Shown here in pieces: positions 35,901 to 48,278 of a stretch of DNA of 64,000 bases. The translations under genes were made by a program, and so were the position numbers. Origin of the DNA: Strix aluco. Taxonomy: Eukaryota; Chordata; Aves; Strigiformes; Strigidae. The first letter of the stretch is position 1; every line of letters starts with the position of its first letter. The notes under the pieces were generated by a model, which saw only the letters and a list, made by a program, of their open reading frames with translations, made no database searches and was not told the origin of the DNA. Location: contig NC_133940.1 in assembly GCF_031877795.1 (NCBI RefSeq), forward strand, positions 5,147,985-5,211,984. The letters are read 5' to 3'.

Positions 35901-38444
35901 TTATGATATGTCCTCTGCTAAAATAATCTTAGTGAAGGCCTTGGCTTTGTCTCTGTTTGGGAGGGAGGATGTATGTCTGTCCCTTGTGTCAGGGTGTAAA
36001 TGCCCCCACAGTTTGATGGAGTAAAGCTTGCTGAGCGAAGCTGTCCATTTCCCCACTGATGAAAGTGGGAAGATGTTTTGTGGGCAGTGGGAAGGGGAAT
36101 CAGTCGGCCCAGAGGGAGGTGAACAGTAACCATCAGAGCACACGTGAGACCTGCAATGCCCTCGGAGATCCCCTCGGAGATCCCATGTGGACCCAACAGC
36201 AGCAGCACTGAGCTCCACTGCCGGCTCAAAGCTACCTGGATGTCAGTCCCACAACGTGTTTGCAGCTTGGTGAATGAAGACACGCTTTGTGCCCTAGATG
36301 AGAACATGGGGAAACAGCCACAGAGGCATCCCATAGGCTTCTTGCTGAAGCACAGACAGTGCAGAGGGAAGATCTCTTGGCCAGGTCATCCTGTGGCTCT
36401 CACCCTTTCTAATGAATCCTTGTTCCTGGTGGCCACTCAGCCCTTCTGCTTTCAAGTCAACAAATTACAAAAAAGGTAAAAAGCAGAGAGGAGGAGAAAA
36501 AGACAGAATGATATATTTTTGTGCACACTCTCCCTCTCCCTCTTCATTCTTTTGAGCCATTTTTAACCCAAGCTAATTCAGCTGGAAATATTAATAACCC
36601 TATAAGGACGCCACCTCCTTGTAATGAAGTGTAAAGGTCACTTCTGCTCAAATCACACAACTCTTTCATTTTGTTCTCTGCAAGGAACAGCTCCTCTCTT
36701 TAATTATTCAGTTTGCTTTTATATTGCAGTCGCTGCTCTCTTGTCTCTAATCTCTGACACTTCCCCATTACGCAAGCCCCCGGGAGGCTGGGCGATGCGG
36801 CCTGCTGGGTCACACCGAGGACCGCGGATGCTGTGAGCAGCAGTTGGGACTTGCCTGTGGGAGGAAGGAAAGGCTGGATGTGGAGAAGAAGAGCTGATGC
36901 TTGGTTTTCAGAGTTATTTCTTTGATGGTGTGGGTCTGCCGGTGTTTCGTCAGGGTGCAGGCATTATAAAATATGTTAATTTTTGGTTGAGTTAAATTCT
37001 TATGCATGAAGTGTCACTTGACGTGATGGGAAGGAGAGGGCCTGGAGGGGAGCTGGGGCATTCCTGTCCTCTGGGCTCACCTGATGGGTGGATGGAGGTG
37101 GGAGGCTGTGGGATGGGAAGTGACGTACTTCCTTACAAGGCCCTGAGATGAAACAAAACCTCTGGAATCAGTCAATGTCCTCAGTCCTCAGGTATCTCTT
37201 GGCCCATGATGGCCATGGCCAGGGAGAACAGAGAGACAAATCACAGCAGCATGCTGCGAACGTGAGCACTCCTGGGACAGGCCATGGGAGTCACCAGCAC
37301 AAAAACGGGTGATGGATTTGGGGAAAGCTGTTCTCTGGGGATGAATCTGGGGTCACATGCAAGTTCTTCTTGGACAGGTGCTCAAGAAAGGGCTGGAGAA
37401 CAGTGCCAGCAGGACGACATCATAGCTCCCCACCGCCCCCAGGAGAGGCTTTAGGTTCTTCCCTACTCCATGCTGGCACCCAGCAAGTCTTCCCAGGAAA
37501 GCTGCAGCACCCAAACCACGTGTTCTCTGCTATCCTCCCATGTGGGAGCACCTCCTATCACCCTTCTCCCAGGACCTTACTCATGTCTCTGGAGGGTGGT
37601 GGGGCCCTGGCTGGGGTGGTCCTTTCTCCCTGCTGGGGCCACCAGCCGTCACTTTCCCAAGGGTGCCGTAGGGAGTCTAAGACCACAGGCAGTGAGGCAA
37701 GAGACTGCTTGGGAATCTGTGAGGTCCTGCAAGATCTTCAGGGGCTGGAAGGGGCTATTTCAGTGGCTGAGATGATTATTGCACTAATTATTACTGTGGC
37801 ATCCTAAATAATTAATAACCATAATTAATTGATGGACCCAAGAGAGGCAGAAACAACTTCTGTGGTGGCTGTAACCCCTCCCTCCCCCAAGCACTGCTCC
37901 CTCCAGAACTTCTCTGCAGTGTTTTATCTCCCTGAATGTTTAAATGGCTTGAGCAGTGTGGGGTTTCCTCCATTTCCCCTGGGACTCCTTATTCTCTGCT
38001 CTAATTACAACACCACAGCAGCTGTTAATGGCCACAAATAAACACAGGTCCTCAGTAGCTGGGATGAGTTAAGGTTTATATAATCATGTGAAGATTTGAG
38101 ACCTGAAAACCCTTTCACTGTGCACTGCATTAATCATTTAAAAGGAGCCTGACGGATAATTTTTGCATGTGTATGTGGTGGTTTTCTTTTTTCCCCACTC
38201 CCCATGGAGTCCAGCTGTTGTTGGCTATACTTGGTGTGCTCAGCACCAGCCAAGCCACTGCTAAAGCCAAAATGATTTCTGAAGACTCATGTTCACATTA
38301 ATCTGGTGATGCACTCATACAAGTCATGCACTGTGCAAGAAGCATACCAGGACCTCCAATGAGAACACGTAAAAGTTTTGCTTGCTAACGGTAAGACATA
38401 TTTCATGGTATGAGGAGTCTCACACCGAAAGGACAGAACTGGCA

Positions 38445-38510
38445 CAGTAATTTCCAAATTATGGCTGGCAGCTGAGGCACAGAGACGTGAAGCAACTCTG
38501 GCACCAAGAC
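38445..38510 (-). repeat. MIR-like SINE remnant
   Basis: 'gctgaggcacagagacgtga' followed by 'agcaactctggcacc' resembles the antisense of the MIR 3' half ('gaggctcagagaggttaag'-type core). Short and diverged. Confidence 0.4.
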
Positions 38511-39394
38511 ATGGGAAGTCTAAAGAAGAGCATAGCACCGACTGGCTCTTTGGCCGAGGATGGAGATGTCCTCTTCCAAGCTGTGCTAGTGCCAGTGGTT
38601 TTCCCTCTCATTGCCCCTTTTGGACATGCTGCAGGAGCAGTAGCATCATGGTTAAGTCAAGTCACCAATTTAAGCTCCGAAGCTACTTTCTCTGATGTTG
38701 CCTGGACACTGGGCTTCAACAGCAGCCACCCTTGACACAACCAGCTGCAGAAGATAACTGCTGTCCATAGCATAAGTTGTGTACCAGCGTCATCCCTCAC
38801 TCCCTTCCCTTCTATGATTGCTCTAGCAGACCATTAACAGCAGCGCAGACCAGATCAGGGCACAGTTTGCTCTGCGTGGAGCTACAAATGTAGCTTGGTT
38901 CCAGCTGACAGGCTTATATGACCTCATCTCTATAAAACCTCATCTTAAACATGCACCACTCATTCATTCAAAACCTCACATGGACGTAAAAACCAGAGTT
39001 CAAAAGCTGTAACTTTACAGAGATAGGGGAGGGAAAAAAATAGCTGTGAGTTTTTAGGTGAAAATCCAAAACCATTTGACTGTGGTTTTGCAGATGCGAT
39101 TTCTATGCCGCATCCAGGATGAACTTTGGAGGGTACAGCGTGAGGTTTGACACCTCTGCTGCCACCATCCTCCTTCCAAGCTCCTAAGCGTGGCTCATGG
39201 TAACAATATTTAAGGATATCAAAAAGTCCTAGAAGAGAAAGGATAGAAGGAAAAATAATCAGGGTTAGAGTGCTGACAACGGGGGAAGAGGCTGAAAGTG
39301 TGGGAGGCTATGGCCAGGGTGGCTGAAATGCCACTTTCCAAAGTCATCATTTAGGCAAAAACAGTCTTCTGGCTGAAGATGTGGACTGTTTTAA

Positions 39395-39470
39395 TAATGA
39401 AGATTAGAGACAGAAGCTGAGAAAACAAGGGGACTTGCTCAGGCCTATAGGTAGTAATGCTCTGAGTAAT
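39395..39470 (-). repeat. Possible MIR-like remnant
   Basis: 'gaagctgagaaaacaagggg' followed by 'acttgctcaggcctataggt' resembles the antisense MIR core block order. Weak by-eye match. Confidence 0.3.
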
Positions 39471-41542
39471 TCCTGTCCTAAACCTGTTTGTTTGAAAGCA
39501 CCTCTGCTGAAATAGATACAGCAGGTATCCCTACTGTAATTACCGGCATTGCAATTAAGGAAACAAATGCCAGCTTTTTCTCCTGGTCTTGTTTAACACC
39601 CCAGATGTCTGGTGTGGTACTATCTTGCTCTTTGGTGGATGGTCTGTGCTGTGCAGTGACAGCCTCACCTGGGTGGGAACACTAAGCTCTGGCATGGGGG
39701 GGGTGGCAGAGCTGTCTGTAACCTGGGGGAACAGATGGCACTGCCTGACAAACGCAGACTGTCCCCCCCTTCCCTGCTCCTTTCTGCTGCAAATTGAGGC
39801 TTTAAAAAGGATTGATGGGGCTAACAACAACCTCATCTAGGATGACTCTTTGGGGGATTAATGGCTAGTCGCTGGGGAAAGGTTTAATGGTCCAAAGAGA
39901 TCAGCAGTCTCAAGCCAGTTTATTAATCAGTCGGGGCTAAGGCCATTATAGCTTAATGGCTCAGCTTGCATGGGGGCAGAGGAGGCACGGGTGGCAGTGA
40001 TCCATCTGCACAGAAACAAACCAGACAAAGCAAGGAGATCCCTGGGATCCAGTACAGAAACTCGCTGATTGTCAGGGATTAAGATTTAGCAAGGAAATGC
40101 AAAGAGAAAAAGGAGTGATGGGCTTGTTTCATTTATGCCTGACATGCTGCAACCCACCTCCCTCCCTCCCTGCTGCAGTGACTCCTGAACAAGCCCATGG
40201 GCTCCCAGCCAGCTTTGTCTCTAGCAATGGCCACTAGACACCACTGCTGTGGCCTGGATAGTTGGGGACTACTACTGGGAGAGGAAATTTCTTTCTAACA
40301 CTTTGTTCAGAGATCAGGTTTCTGCTCTGGAGTGTGAAAACTGAGGTTCTTATTATTTTTATCACAGCAAGTCGAAGCACAGAAGCTATTCTTATTCATA
40401 TAAATGTCTAATCCTACTCTGATTCCTCCTGAGCTGTTGCATTTGCTTTGATTACTTTTTCCAGTTATAGCTAAAATTAATTTTGCAGTATAATAATCTG
40501 CCTTTACAATGCAGCAGTCCCTGAGATGAGGAGAGGAGGCACTGAGCAGGTCCTGCTACGGACCCAGTCCCGTACTGGGGCTCAGGGAAGGCTTGGCTGT
40601 GTCCTGGCTGCCCCAGAGCAGTTAGATGCCATCTGTATGGGGTCTCAATGCCTGCATCTAATTATTTGCTCTTCAGTTTAGAGGGTATTCTATAGCAGGA
40701 TGTCTGAATACAGCACAGGGACAAAGTAATTTCCCCTGGGGCACAGTGTGGATGAACAGCGGGATCACTGGGGAAGGGGACCTGCTCCCAGGTACTGGAG
40801 GTGTCTGGAGCAATTTTCAACTGCCTCCATGCAGTGGGACTGGGTAGGAGCCACTGACTTATTCTGGCCAGGACGGGGTCTGGGAAATATTACAGCAAGC
40901 TGGTATGGGTGGCTTGGGGTCAGTAGGCTCTTTACTTGCCTGAAAGTGAGGTCCCTCTGCTTCATCCTCACTGAGTCTGTTTTAAGCAGCCTACAAAGAG
41001 TCTGAACTTCTGAGAAAAGCTCTGGCTTTGCTCTAGAATCTGATCACAGTCAGAAGTTGTTTCTACTCTGATACATTTTTAGGTGGCCAAAATTTTATAT
41101 TATTTTTTGATTTTTTTTTTTTTTTGGCTGTACTTGCTCCCTCCAAAGTCATGAACTACACGTGAAAGTAGATGCCTTATCTGCATTCATCAGCTGCCTT
41201 TTTGGATAAAACCTCTAAACTCATATTCTGCTCCTCCTCTTTCTTCCCGTAAATGCAGGTATCAGCCATATGCATTTCTGCTCCCTTGAGACCCTTGCTG
41301 ATTCACTCTTGCTTCCCTCTGTAGAGCTCCTGGAGAACCTGGAGCTCTGGCTGGCCTAAGGTGGTGAAAACCAGCACACCCCATACACTCAGTGCCCCAG
41401 GCTGAACAAACATCATGTACAGCACTACAGGTTTCTCTCAACTCAGTGTTTTCAAGAGTCTCTGAGACAAACTCTTCCCTGGAGAGAAGCCTGGACATTC
41501 AGCAGTTGAAAGCTGCTTCTGCAAGAGATAGTTGGTGGCAAA

Positions 41543-41544
<2 letters not shown>

Positions 41545-41586
<42 letters not shown>
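41545..41586 (+). repeat. (GT)21 microsatellite
   Basis: An uninterrupted GT dinucleotide run of 42 bp. Frames reading it as Cys-Val or His-Thr repeats are artefacts. Confidence 0.98.
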
Positions 41587-41589
<3 letters not shown>

Positions 41590-42957
41590 TGGCTTATGGA
41601 ACAAAGAGGGAGAGCAACCTCCTGTGTCTTCGGATGGTTTCTGCACATCACTTAATAAGATTTCCAGTTTGCAAGGGCAGTAGCCTAAATTTAATTAATC
41701 ACAGAGCAGGAAGAAGGTGGCAGGCACCAGGGACAAGCTGAATTAATGGAGTCCCCTTTCTGGAGTGCTGTGCCTGGGTCTCACTGGTTTTTATCCACCT
41801 TTTCACCAGTGGGATGGTGTCTGTGGACTCAGTTTTCTGTACTTTTGCATCCCAAACATTCCAAACAAGATATTTCTATTGCTTTATCTAATGAAGGATG
41901 GGGATCCATGTGTAGCATGCTGTGAGCTGTGAGTCTATAGGATCAATCAAAACTTGGTTATGAGATTTTGTAGCATGTGGCAGAACTTTATGCCACTAGT
42001 TCAGCTTCAGAGGTGACAGTTCCTGGTGGTCTTGCTTTTTTATGGCTATAGAGACTCATGCTATTGAGTCTGATAATGATGTTGGCAAGCTAACACATGG
42101 ACCTATCGCTCAAATTAATCCAATATAAAATCTGCTGGGTTCTGATTCTTGAAGACCAAGGGCTGTAATAGCTGGGGGAGCTGTAAGAGCCAATAAGTAA
42201 CTCCTTCACATGAGCCTGAAGTCTCTGTGCACCAAGTGGAATTGGAAGAGCAGAGCTTCCTCAGATGAGGTATGCTGGCCCTACCTGGACCTCCTCTTAG
42301 AACAAATTCTGAGGTTCCCTGGGAGATGAAGAATGCATTGAGAAAAATATGTTAGAAATATGCTGAACTATGTTTCAACCTGCTGAGTTTCCCCCTAATA
42401 TAAACATATGGTGCTGAATTTAAATTCAGGTCCTAAACACTGTAGAAATGTTGGCTGCCTATAGTCCACGTGGAATGGTGACCCTATAACCCCTAAACCC
42501 AGCAACATGTATTAATGGCTTATCTGAAATCTCTGTAGCAAACATTTCAGTCTCTTCAGCCAGGGAGAAGTGGGTTACTTTGTGAATATCAATGCAGATC
42601 AAATAAAACTCATCTCAAGGACAAATGTATTTGTTCTGAAAACTTGGCCAAAGAAATCAGAAATGGTTCTTTAAAATGTATCAGCCTAGAGCAAGTTTTT
42701 ATCTTCCTTTCTGAGCAGTGAAAGTTGGTGATCAAGCCATAATTTGAAATATGTGGTAGGATACAGCAAAATCAATGCCATTGAAAATGATTTGCAGTTT
42801 GGACATATGGATCTGAAGATTTGACAAAAACATGTTCTCTGTTCTACAGACATCAGGCTGTTTTCCTTTCATGTGACTTCATATATACGTAGCCACCCTG
42901 GCTTGTTTTCCACTGATCACAACTGCTCTTGTGTTCTCTTTGATGAATCCACTTGCT

Positions 42958-43027
42958 TGGTTTATTTTGTTTGGTTTTGTTTTGTGGGTTTTTTTGTTGG
43001 TTTGGTTTGGGGTATTTTTTGGGGGGA
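42958..43027 (+). repeat. G/T-rich low-complexity patch
   Basis: Alternating T runs and G runs ('tttggttttgttttgtgggt', then 'tggtttggggta', ending in a G6 run). G runs of 2-6 could in principle form a G-quadruplex, but their spacing is irregular. Confidence 0.7.
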
Positions 43028-43639
43028 TCATATTGGGCACGATTTTAAGTGTTTTGGGAAAGGAATAGTTATTTTATTTCCTTCATTTGGCATAACTGGG
43101 TCATCAATCTCAGAAAAGCATGTACAAGGTGCCTAAGTAGAGAGAAACAAAGATGCAATTGCTGTTTTCTTCCTTTGCTTATGTAAAATGAAAGTAGAAG
43201 TCTTGCCGTGTTTAAAAATCCTCTTTTCTCCTCTGGAGTGAAGTGATTTACGCCTGCAGCAGGAATAGGTACCTTCTGGTTCCAGGGTACGTGGAACAAT
43301 CCCAGGGCTATCAGCAATGTTGGAAAGGGAGAAGGAAAGGAAGGAAGATGATGACTCACAAGAACTTTCCTTGTCTGTTATGATTTTGCTTTGTCGTTCT
43401 GTGTTCTCTGGATGGCTTAGGGAGAGATGCTTTTCCCTCATCTATAATTTGCTGCCAGATGAATATCTTGAGAAGCAGAATATTGAGAAATCTTGGGAAA
43501 CTAATGAGAAATGCCTGAATGAGCCTGGCATGTTTCTCTGCTCAGCTGTTAGGCTCACAGTGGTGTTGGGCAGAGGGGGCATGCAGGGACTTTGAGACGG
43601 TTTCACAGAGTTGTGCAGTTCCTTTTGCTTTTTGGTTTA

Positions 43640-43921
43640 GTACTAAAATAGGACAAGGGGTAGTGGTTTTAAAGTAAAAGAGGGTAGATTCAGACTAGAT
43701 ATAAGGAAGGAATTTTTTACAATGAGGGTGGTGAAACGCTGGAACAGGTTGCCCAGAGAAGTTGTAGATGCCCCATCCCTGGAAACATTCAAGGTCAGGT
43801 TGCACAGGGCTCTGAGCAACCCGATCTAGTTGAAGATGTCCCTGCTCATAGCAGGGGGGTTGGGCTAGATGTTCTTTAAGCCTGTTTCCAACCCAAACTA
43901 TTCTATGATTTCATGATTCTA
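43640..43921 (+). mobile_element. CR1 LINE 3' end, second 3'-UTR type
   Basis: Late ORF2 ('ggtggtgaaacgctggaaca', 'catccctggaaacattcaag') followed by the 3' UTR ('gcaggggggttgggctagat', 'gtttccaacccaaactattc') and the tail 'tatgatttcatgattct'. The 3' UTR and ATTCTATG-type tail differ from the copies at 4788-8389 and match the one at 55856, so at least two CR1 subfamilies are present. Confidence 0.94.
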
Positions 43922-46529
43922 CCGGCTTGGGTAAAGCACCAACATATGGTCTTACCCACAGATTTAGTCACCTAGCATCGTACACATTCTTTCGAGGTGT
44001 GATAGTTCTAGCTTACTAAATTCTTCCTACAGCTTGTTCTTCTCACCTGTTGTCTTGACTTTTTTCCCTGAGATGTCGATCTCTGTTGGACACTGCTGGG
44101 GGCTGGCTGAAGCTCTGTAATAGAAGGGTTGGTCGGTAAAGGACAATTCCTGGAGAGGAGCAATAGATCTCCATTATGGCAAGGACCACAGCAGGTACCT
44201 ACCATTTTTAAGATGCAGACTGTAAACTCTTGGGTAGGGATTTCTGTTTTTCTGATCTGGTGAGTCTCTGCTGCCATATATATTCTTTGAGGCTACTGGG
44301 AATTTCTATGGCTAAAATGGGAGAAGGGTGTAGGCCCAGTTCTGCCTTAAAACTGATTTCAGATCTGCCTGAACCTGGTCCAGCTGTCAATATGGTAAAA
44401 GACTTTTTTTTCCCTTTATGATAGACACAGCTGAAAGCATGGCTACCAGCATCCCTGAAGAGTGTGATTTTGAAAAACAGATTGCAGTGTGAATGCCTGA
44501 ACTGCTGCCACAGGTATTTCTTTGACCAGACCTAATAGTATTTCTCCAGGAAGAGTGGCGTATGCAAGGAAGCTAGTACTCCACTCCCAGATGGGAAGTT
44601 TTGCCTTCATCCTGGCTATGATTCACGATTTACCCTGAGGAGATGAGAACACCGAGAGAAGCAGAATAATGTGAGGGAGACACGTGTGTTTCACCTTGCA
44701 TTTGGAAAGGGAAGGTGTCAGAAAAGATTGCCTTAGGAGGTTTGTAAGGGCCAGTGACACGAGAGATGCAAATCAGCCCAATGGCAGCCTAGCAATGGCT
44801 CAACCTTTCCCTACAGCCTGTTTTGCTCGTGTGTGTGACAGAAGCTATTGCAAAGCTGGATTTCCGTGTTACTGCTACACATGAGGGACTTATCACCTTC
44901 CTTGGGCCTTTCACGCCGCAGACTGATGAAGGGCAGGAAGCTTATGGCAATAGACTGAAAGTCCTATCCCAGCAGCTGTGAAACACAAGTCACTACTTTG
45001 TTATTCCATGGAGTCTGTGACTGGCCTTGAAAGAGCATGCTGACACGCACAGGTGCCATCTTTTGTGCACTGCGGTTGCTTTCTCTTGGAGCCCTACAGA
45101 CCTGTCATGGGATATGTATCATCCAGAAACCTCACCCAGGGGCACCCACCATATGCCCTGTGGATTTCGCACCACATGCAACTTGGATTGATAAGATGGG
45201 TCTGTGCCTTCTCCCCTGCTCCTGTAAACCTGGCTGGTGCATCTTGGACCTGCCAACCATTCGAATCCAGCAAAGGGCGATCTGATCGCAGAAGTGCTGC
45301 AGTATCATTCAGCAGCCAGGGTAGGAACCTTCTCTCATAGATGACCGGGTGGCTCTGCCATCTGATTTCAGAGTTGTCTGCCTTGACATGTGGTGTCCTG
45401 TGCCTCGGTTAAGAAGGCACTCAAGAGGCCTGAGTTTTCTCAGATAAATGGCTCAGCTTGGAGCACTGTGGCTTGATGTTCCTGAAGCTGCTAATCCTAA
45501 TTAACAGCTTTTCTGAGTCCGTTTTATAGCACTCTAGCAGCCCAAGTGGGCTTTAAAGTGAATGGAAATGACCCCATGGAGAGCTCTCTCTGGAGATGTT
45601 GCTATGCCGACCTGCTTACAGCAACTATTAAGGCTTCGATTGCTCTCTTCCATCCTGTGGTGTTGTTATTGTCATATGGGCTCAGATGGTGCCAGAAGTG
45701 TAGCTGGGATGGATGAGGCCTGGACTCTATTATTTACTTTTTTGGAAGGTGTGGGGAGAAGGGGAAAAAACAAGGAGAGAGGGGTAAAACCATGCCAGGC
45801 AGCAATATAAAGAATCAGTAACATCAACAACAAAAAAACCCAACCTGAAAGACCTGAGATTCCTCTGACAGACAATTGAGTCGATTTTCTCCTGCACAAT
45901 CCTTAAAAAAACCCAAACGCAGTATTTTTCCCAAACACACTTCTTTATTGAAGGTCTGCAGGCAATAGGGCATTTCCCCTGGGTACCCGAGTTTCCTCCC
46001 CCAGTCTGATGGGAACACTGGGAGCCATGTTATGCCCCCACACTTCACAGCAGGTACCTCAGGGGCTGCCAGGAGCTGTGCTGTGCTGTCAGGCGATGGA
46101 TGCCATTTCCACGAGACAAAGACAACAAATCGGCCTGGTGTGGCGGTCACCCTGACACAGGCCCGGGGTGGCAGCTCCCATCCCAGCCATGCCGGGGCTG
46201 TCTCCCCCCTTGCCCTTATGCACAGCTTGAAACATTTTTGGCCACACTCATTCTCTTTAAATTCAATCTTCCCAAAGCCTATAAATCTGAGGCATTAAGA
46301 GGAAGTCAAATTATAATGAATGTATTTTAGGAATATAAAAAGTAACAACTTAATATAACTTTCTCCTCTCCCTCTGCTTGCCCCCCCCCCCCCCCCCCCC
46401 CATGTTTTTAGCATTTTGGGAACTCTCAAAGCTTGAAGGGATATAATGTGTGCCAGAGGGAAGTAGGAGGGAGGTTTATTTGTTTGTTTTCCCTTTCCGG
46501 GAAGGTGTGAGCTGTGCCTGCAAGGAGCT
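43922..46529. other. Intergenic or unassigned DNA
   Basis: No gene, RNA or named repeat recognised before the GC-rich block, apart from the C-run at 46381. 46300-46345 is AT-rich. Confidence 0.6.
46381..46401 (+). repeat. Poly(C) run, C21
   Basis: Twenty-one consecutive C bases about 130 bp before the CpG-rich block. A homopolymer of this length is a likely spot for length errors in assemblies. Confidence 0.95.
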
Positions 46530-47010
46530 TCTCCCCTGAGGCGACCGGCCCTCTGCCCCAGCGTGCAGGGCACCCCGGCCTCCCTCAGGAACCAGCGCCC
46601 TCCCTCGCTGCTCTTCAGATAAAAATAACGACACCTCAAAAGTGGGGAAAGAAAGAAAGAAAGGGGGGGGGCGGCGGGAAATCGCGTTAGAAATACGATG
46701 ATTTTATAGTTCCAGCACCGGCGGCAGCGCCCCGGCCTAATGGTTTCCACGGCGACGGGACGGGAGGGGGGAGCCCGGCCACGGCCTCGCTCCGCGCCTG
46801 CGCGGGAGAAGCTGCCCCGGGCCAGGCGCCTGTCGGCGACGTGTGTCGGGAGAACCCTGGGCGGCCCGGGACGGGGGGGCAGGACGAAACCCAGAAGACA
46901 AGCCCCCAAAGGAAGATTAAGGAGAAGAAATAACATAAGGGGGCGGGAAGTGGCGTGGGCTGCGGCCTCTTGGAGATGGCTGAGCCCTCCTCCGTGTTGT
47001 GGGTGAGGTG
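46530..47010. promoter_or_regulatory. CpG-island-like block, candidate promoter
   Basis: GC- and CpG-rich sequence in otherwise CpG-poor surroundings. Visible motifs are GCGCCTGCGC near 46794 (NRF1-like), GGGGCGGGAAG near 46940 (Sp1-like, overlapping an E2F-like GCGGGAA), and repeated 'ccccggc' and 'ggcgacg' blocks. No TATA box stands out, as usual for housekeeping-type promoters. Direction is unclear: a possible plus-strand first exon ends near 47002, while on the minus strand a 213-codon frame crosses the block without a recognisable domain. No downstream exon could be tied to it. Confidence 0.6.
46976..47002 (+). CDS. Tentative first coding exon at the CpG block
   Basis: An ATG in good context (GAGATGG) opens a frame starting M-A-E-P-S-S-V-L-W that reaches a strong splice-donor-like GTGAGG at 47003, with a second GTGAGA at 47008. 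Location at the edge of the CpG block fits a first exon. I know no protein with this start and found no matching acceptor, so this may be noncoding RNA sequence or chance. Confidence 0.15.
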
Positions 47011-48027
47011 AGACGATGGCGGGGCCACATCCCCCGGCAAGTTTGTGAAGGACACGTGGGTGTAGAGGAGAGGTGGAGGAGGCTTTCAGGGCAGGCCATC
47101 CTCAGGCGTGATGCTTTGTGTGTTAGGATGATCTTGTGGTGTTTATAATGGTTGGGAGGGGGCTTTTTCATTAGCATCAGTGCTCCCTTATTGCCTTGGT
47201 AAATTGGATATTCAGGGGAAATCTTAATGGGGTTTCAAGGCCGAGGGAGCGGCGGCAGCATGGTGGGGCTCTGTGGGATGCAGGAAGACAGCGTTTTGCG
47301 AGGAGGTGGGAGTGGAGGGAATGGTGAGAGGCCAATTAATTTCTGTAGCACATCAGGCATGAGTAATGAGCGCTGCTCCAAAGGAGAGAAGGGTAAGGTT
47401 GCACATGCATGGCTGTGTGTGCCTAGGGCTGGATTCAGCAGCCGTGCAGACGCTTCTGGCCTTTGCTCCTCCGTGCGGTTTGGGGACAGGAGCTGGGTGG
47501 CTCTTGGGGGAGGCCTTCTTCAGAGCTGGGGTTGTCCTTTGGAGTATGATCACCCCAGAAGTCACCAGCATTAGATGGGGAGCAGAAAGGCCAAAATAAA
47601 GTCCACTAAATATTAATGCCACCTCCCCCCCCCCCAAAAAAAAAAAACACCAAAACCCCAAACCCCAACACTTAGGGAAACAGTATTTGCTTTAAAATGG
47701 CTACAGACTGAGGGGATCAAGCAAGAATTTCTCTTGCATTAGAAACAATGCTTTTAAATGGTAAAGACTGCTTCTGAGCAGTGTTGATTTGAAGCAACTT
47801 CTTTAAAAAAAAAAAAAATCTGAAAAATCCTCCCACCCCAAAAATATCAGACTAACATTTTTCCCTACTTTCCAACAACATATTTTTCTCTGGCGAAATA
47901 AAAATGTAACCTCATCAGGAGGGGGATAGGGGACAATTTTTAGCCTTCTTACAAGGTGTGGATAGACAGTGGTGTTGAAGACAGGTAGTCCATACTGTTG
48001 TTTATTTTCTATAATAAGTAGCATCCA
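47011..48027. other. Unassigned DNA after the CpG block
   Basis: No exon recognised. Contains a C/A homopolymer stretch near 47626-47647 and an A-run near 47806-47818. Confidence 0.6.
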
Positions 48028-48150
48028 GAAATCTCAGTTAAGGATCAAGCCCTAGTGTGCTAGTCCCTGTACAAACACACAGTAAAGAGTCCCTGCCCTG
48101 AAGAGCATACAGTCTAAAAATGGTCCCTTACATGGCATAATTTGGAGGGG
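48028..48150 (+). repeat. Ancient amniote interspersed repeat fragment
   Basis: 'gtgtgctagtccctgtacaa' followed by 'gtccctgccctgaagagcat' and 'acagtctaa' matches a repeat block I recognise from reptile and other amniote genomes ('ccctgccccaaagagcttac' type). I cannot name the family with certainty; it may belong to an old LINE or SINE. Confidence 0.5.
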
Positions 48151-48278
48151 AAGGATAGAAATCGGAGACGGAGAAATGAGAGATCAACCTTCTTCCTGAC
48201 TTTTATCTTCCAAACAAAAGCCATAAACCAAAAATGCTGAGATCATCGTTTCCAGTCCCCATCATTACCCAGATGTTA

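Larger units (their letters stand above)
29913..43637. other. Long intergenic or intronic segment
   Basis: About 13.7 kb without a recognisable exon. It contains a poly(A) run near 31166-31182, T15 at 41111-41125, a (GT)n microsatellite, two MIR-like traces and a G/T-rich patch near 42960-43026. The longest frame (33978-34616, 212 codons, plus strand) has no recognisable domain. AT-rich sequence with TAAT motifs at 36530-36760 is the part that looks most like conserved noncoding DNA. Confidence 0.6.

Noticed and set aside
36159-36186. Short direct repeat 'ctcggagatcccctcggaga'
   Set aside because: Two copies of a unit of about 13 bases are common by slippage and carry no further structure.
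41392-41741. Frames with Cys-Val or His-Thr repeats
   Set aside because: They translate the (GT)n microsatellite at 41545-41586.
46295-46936. 213-codon open frame on the minus strand over the CpG block
   Set aside because: GC-rich DNA has few stops by chance; the translation is rich in Arg, Pro and Gly, has no recognisable domain, and reads through the poly(C) run as a glycine repeat.
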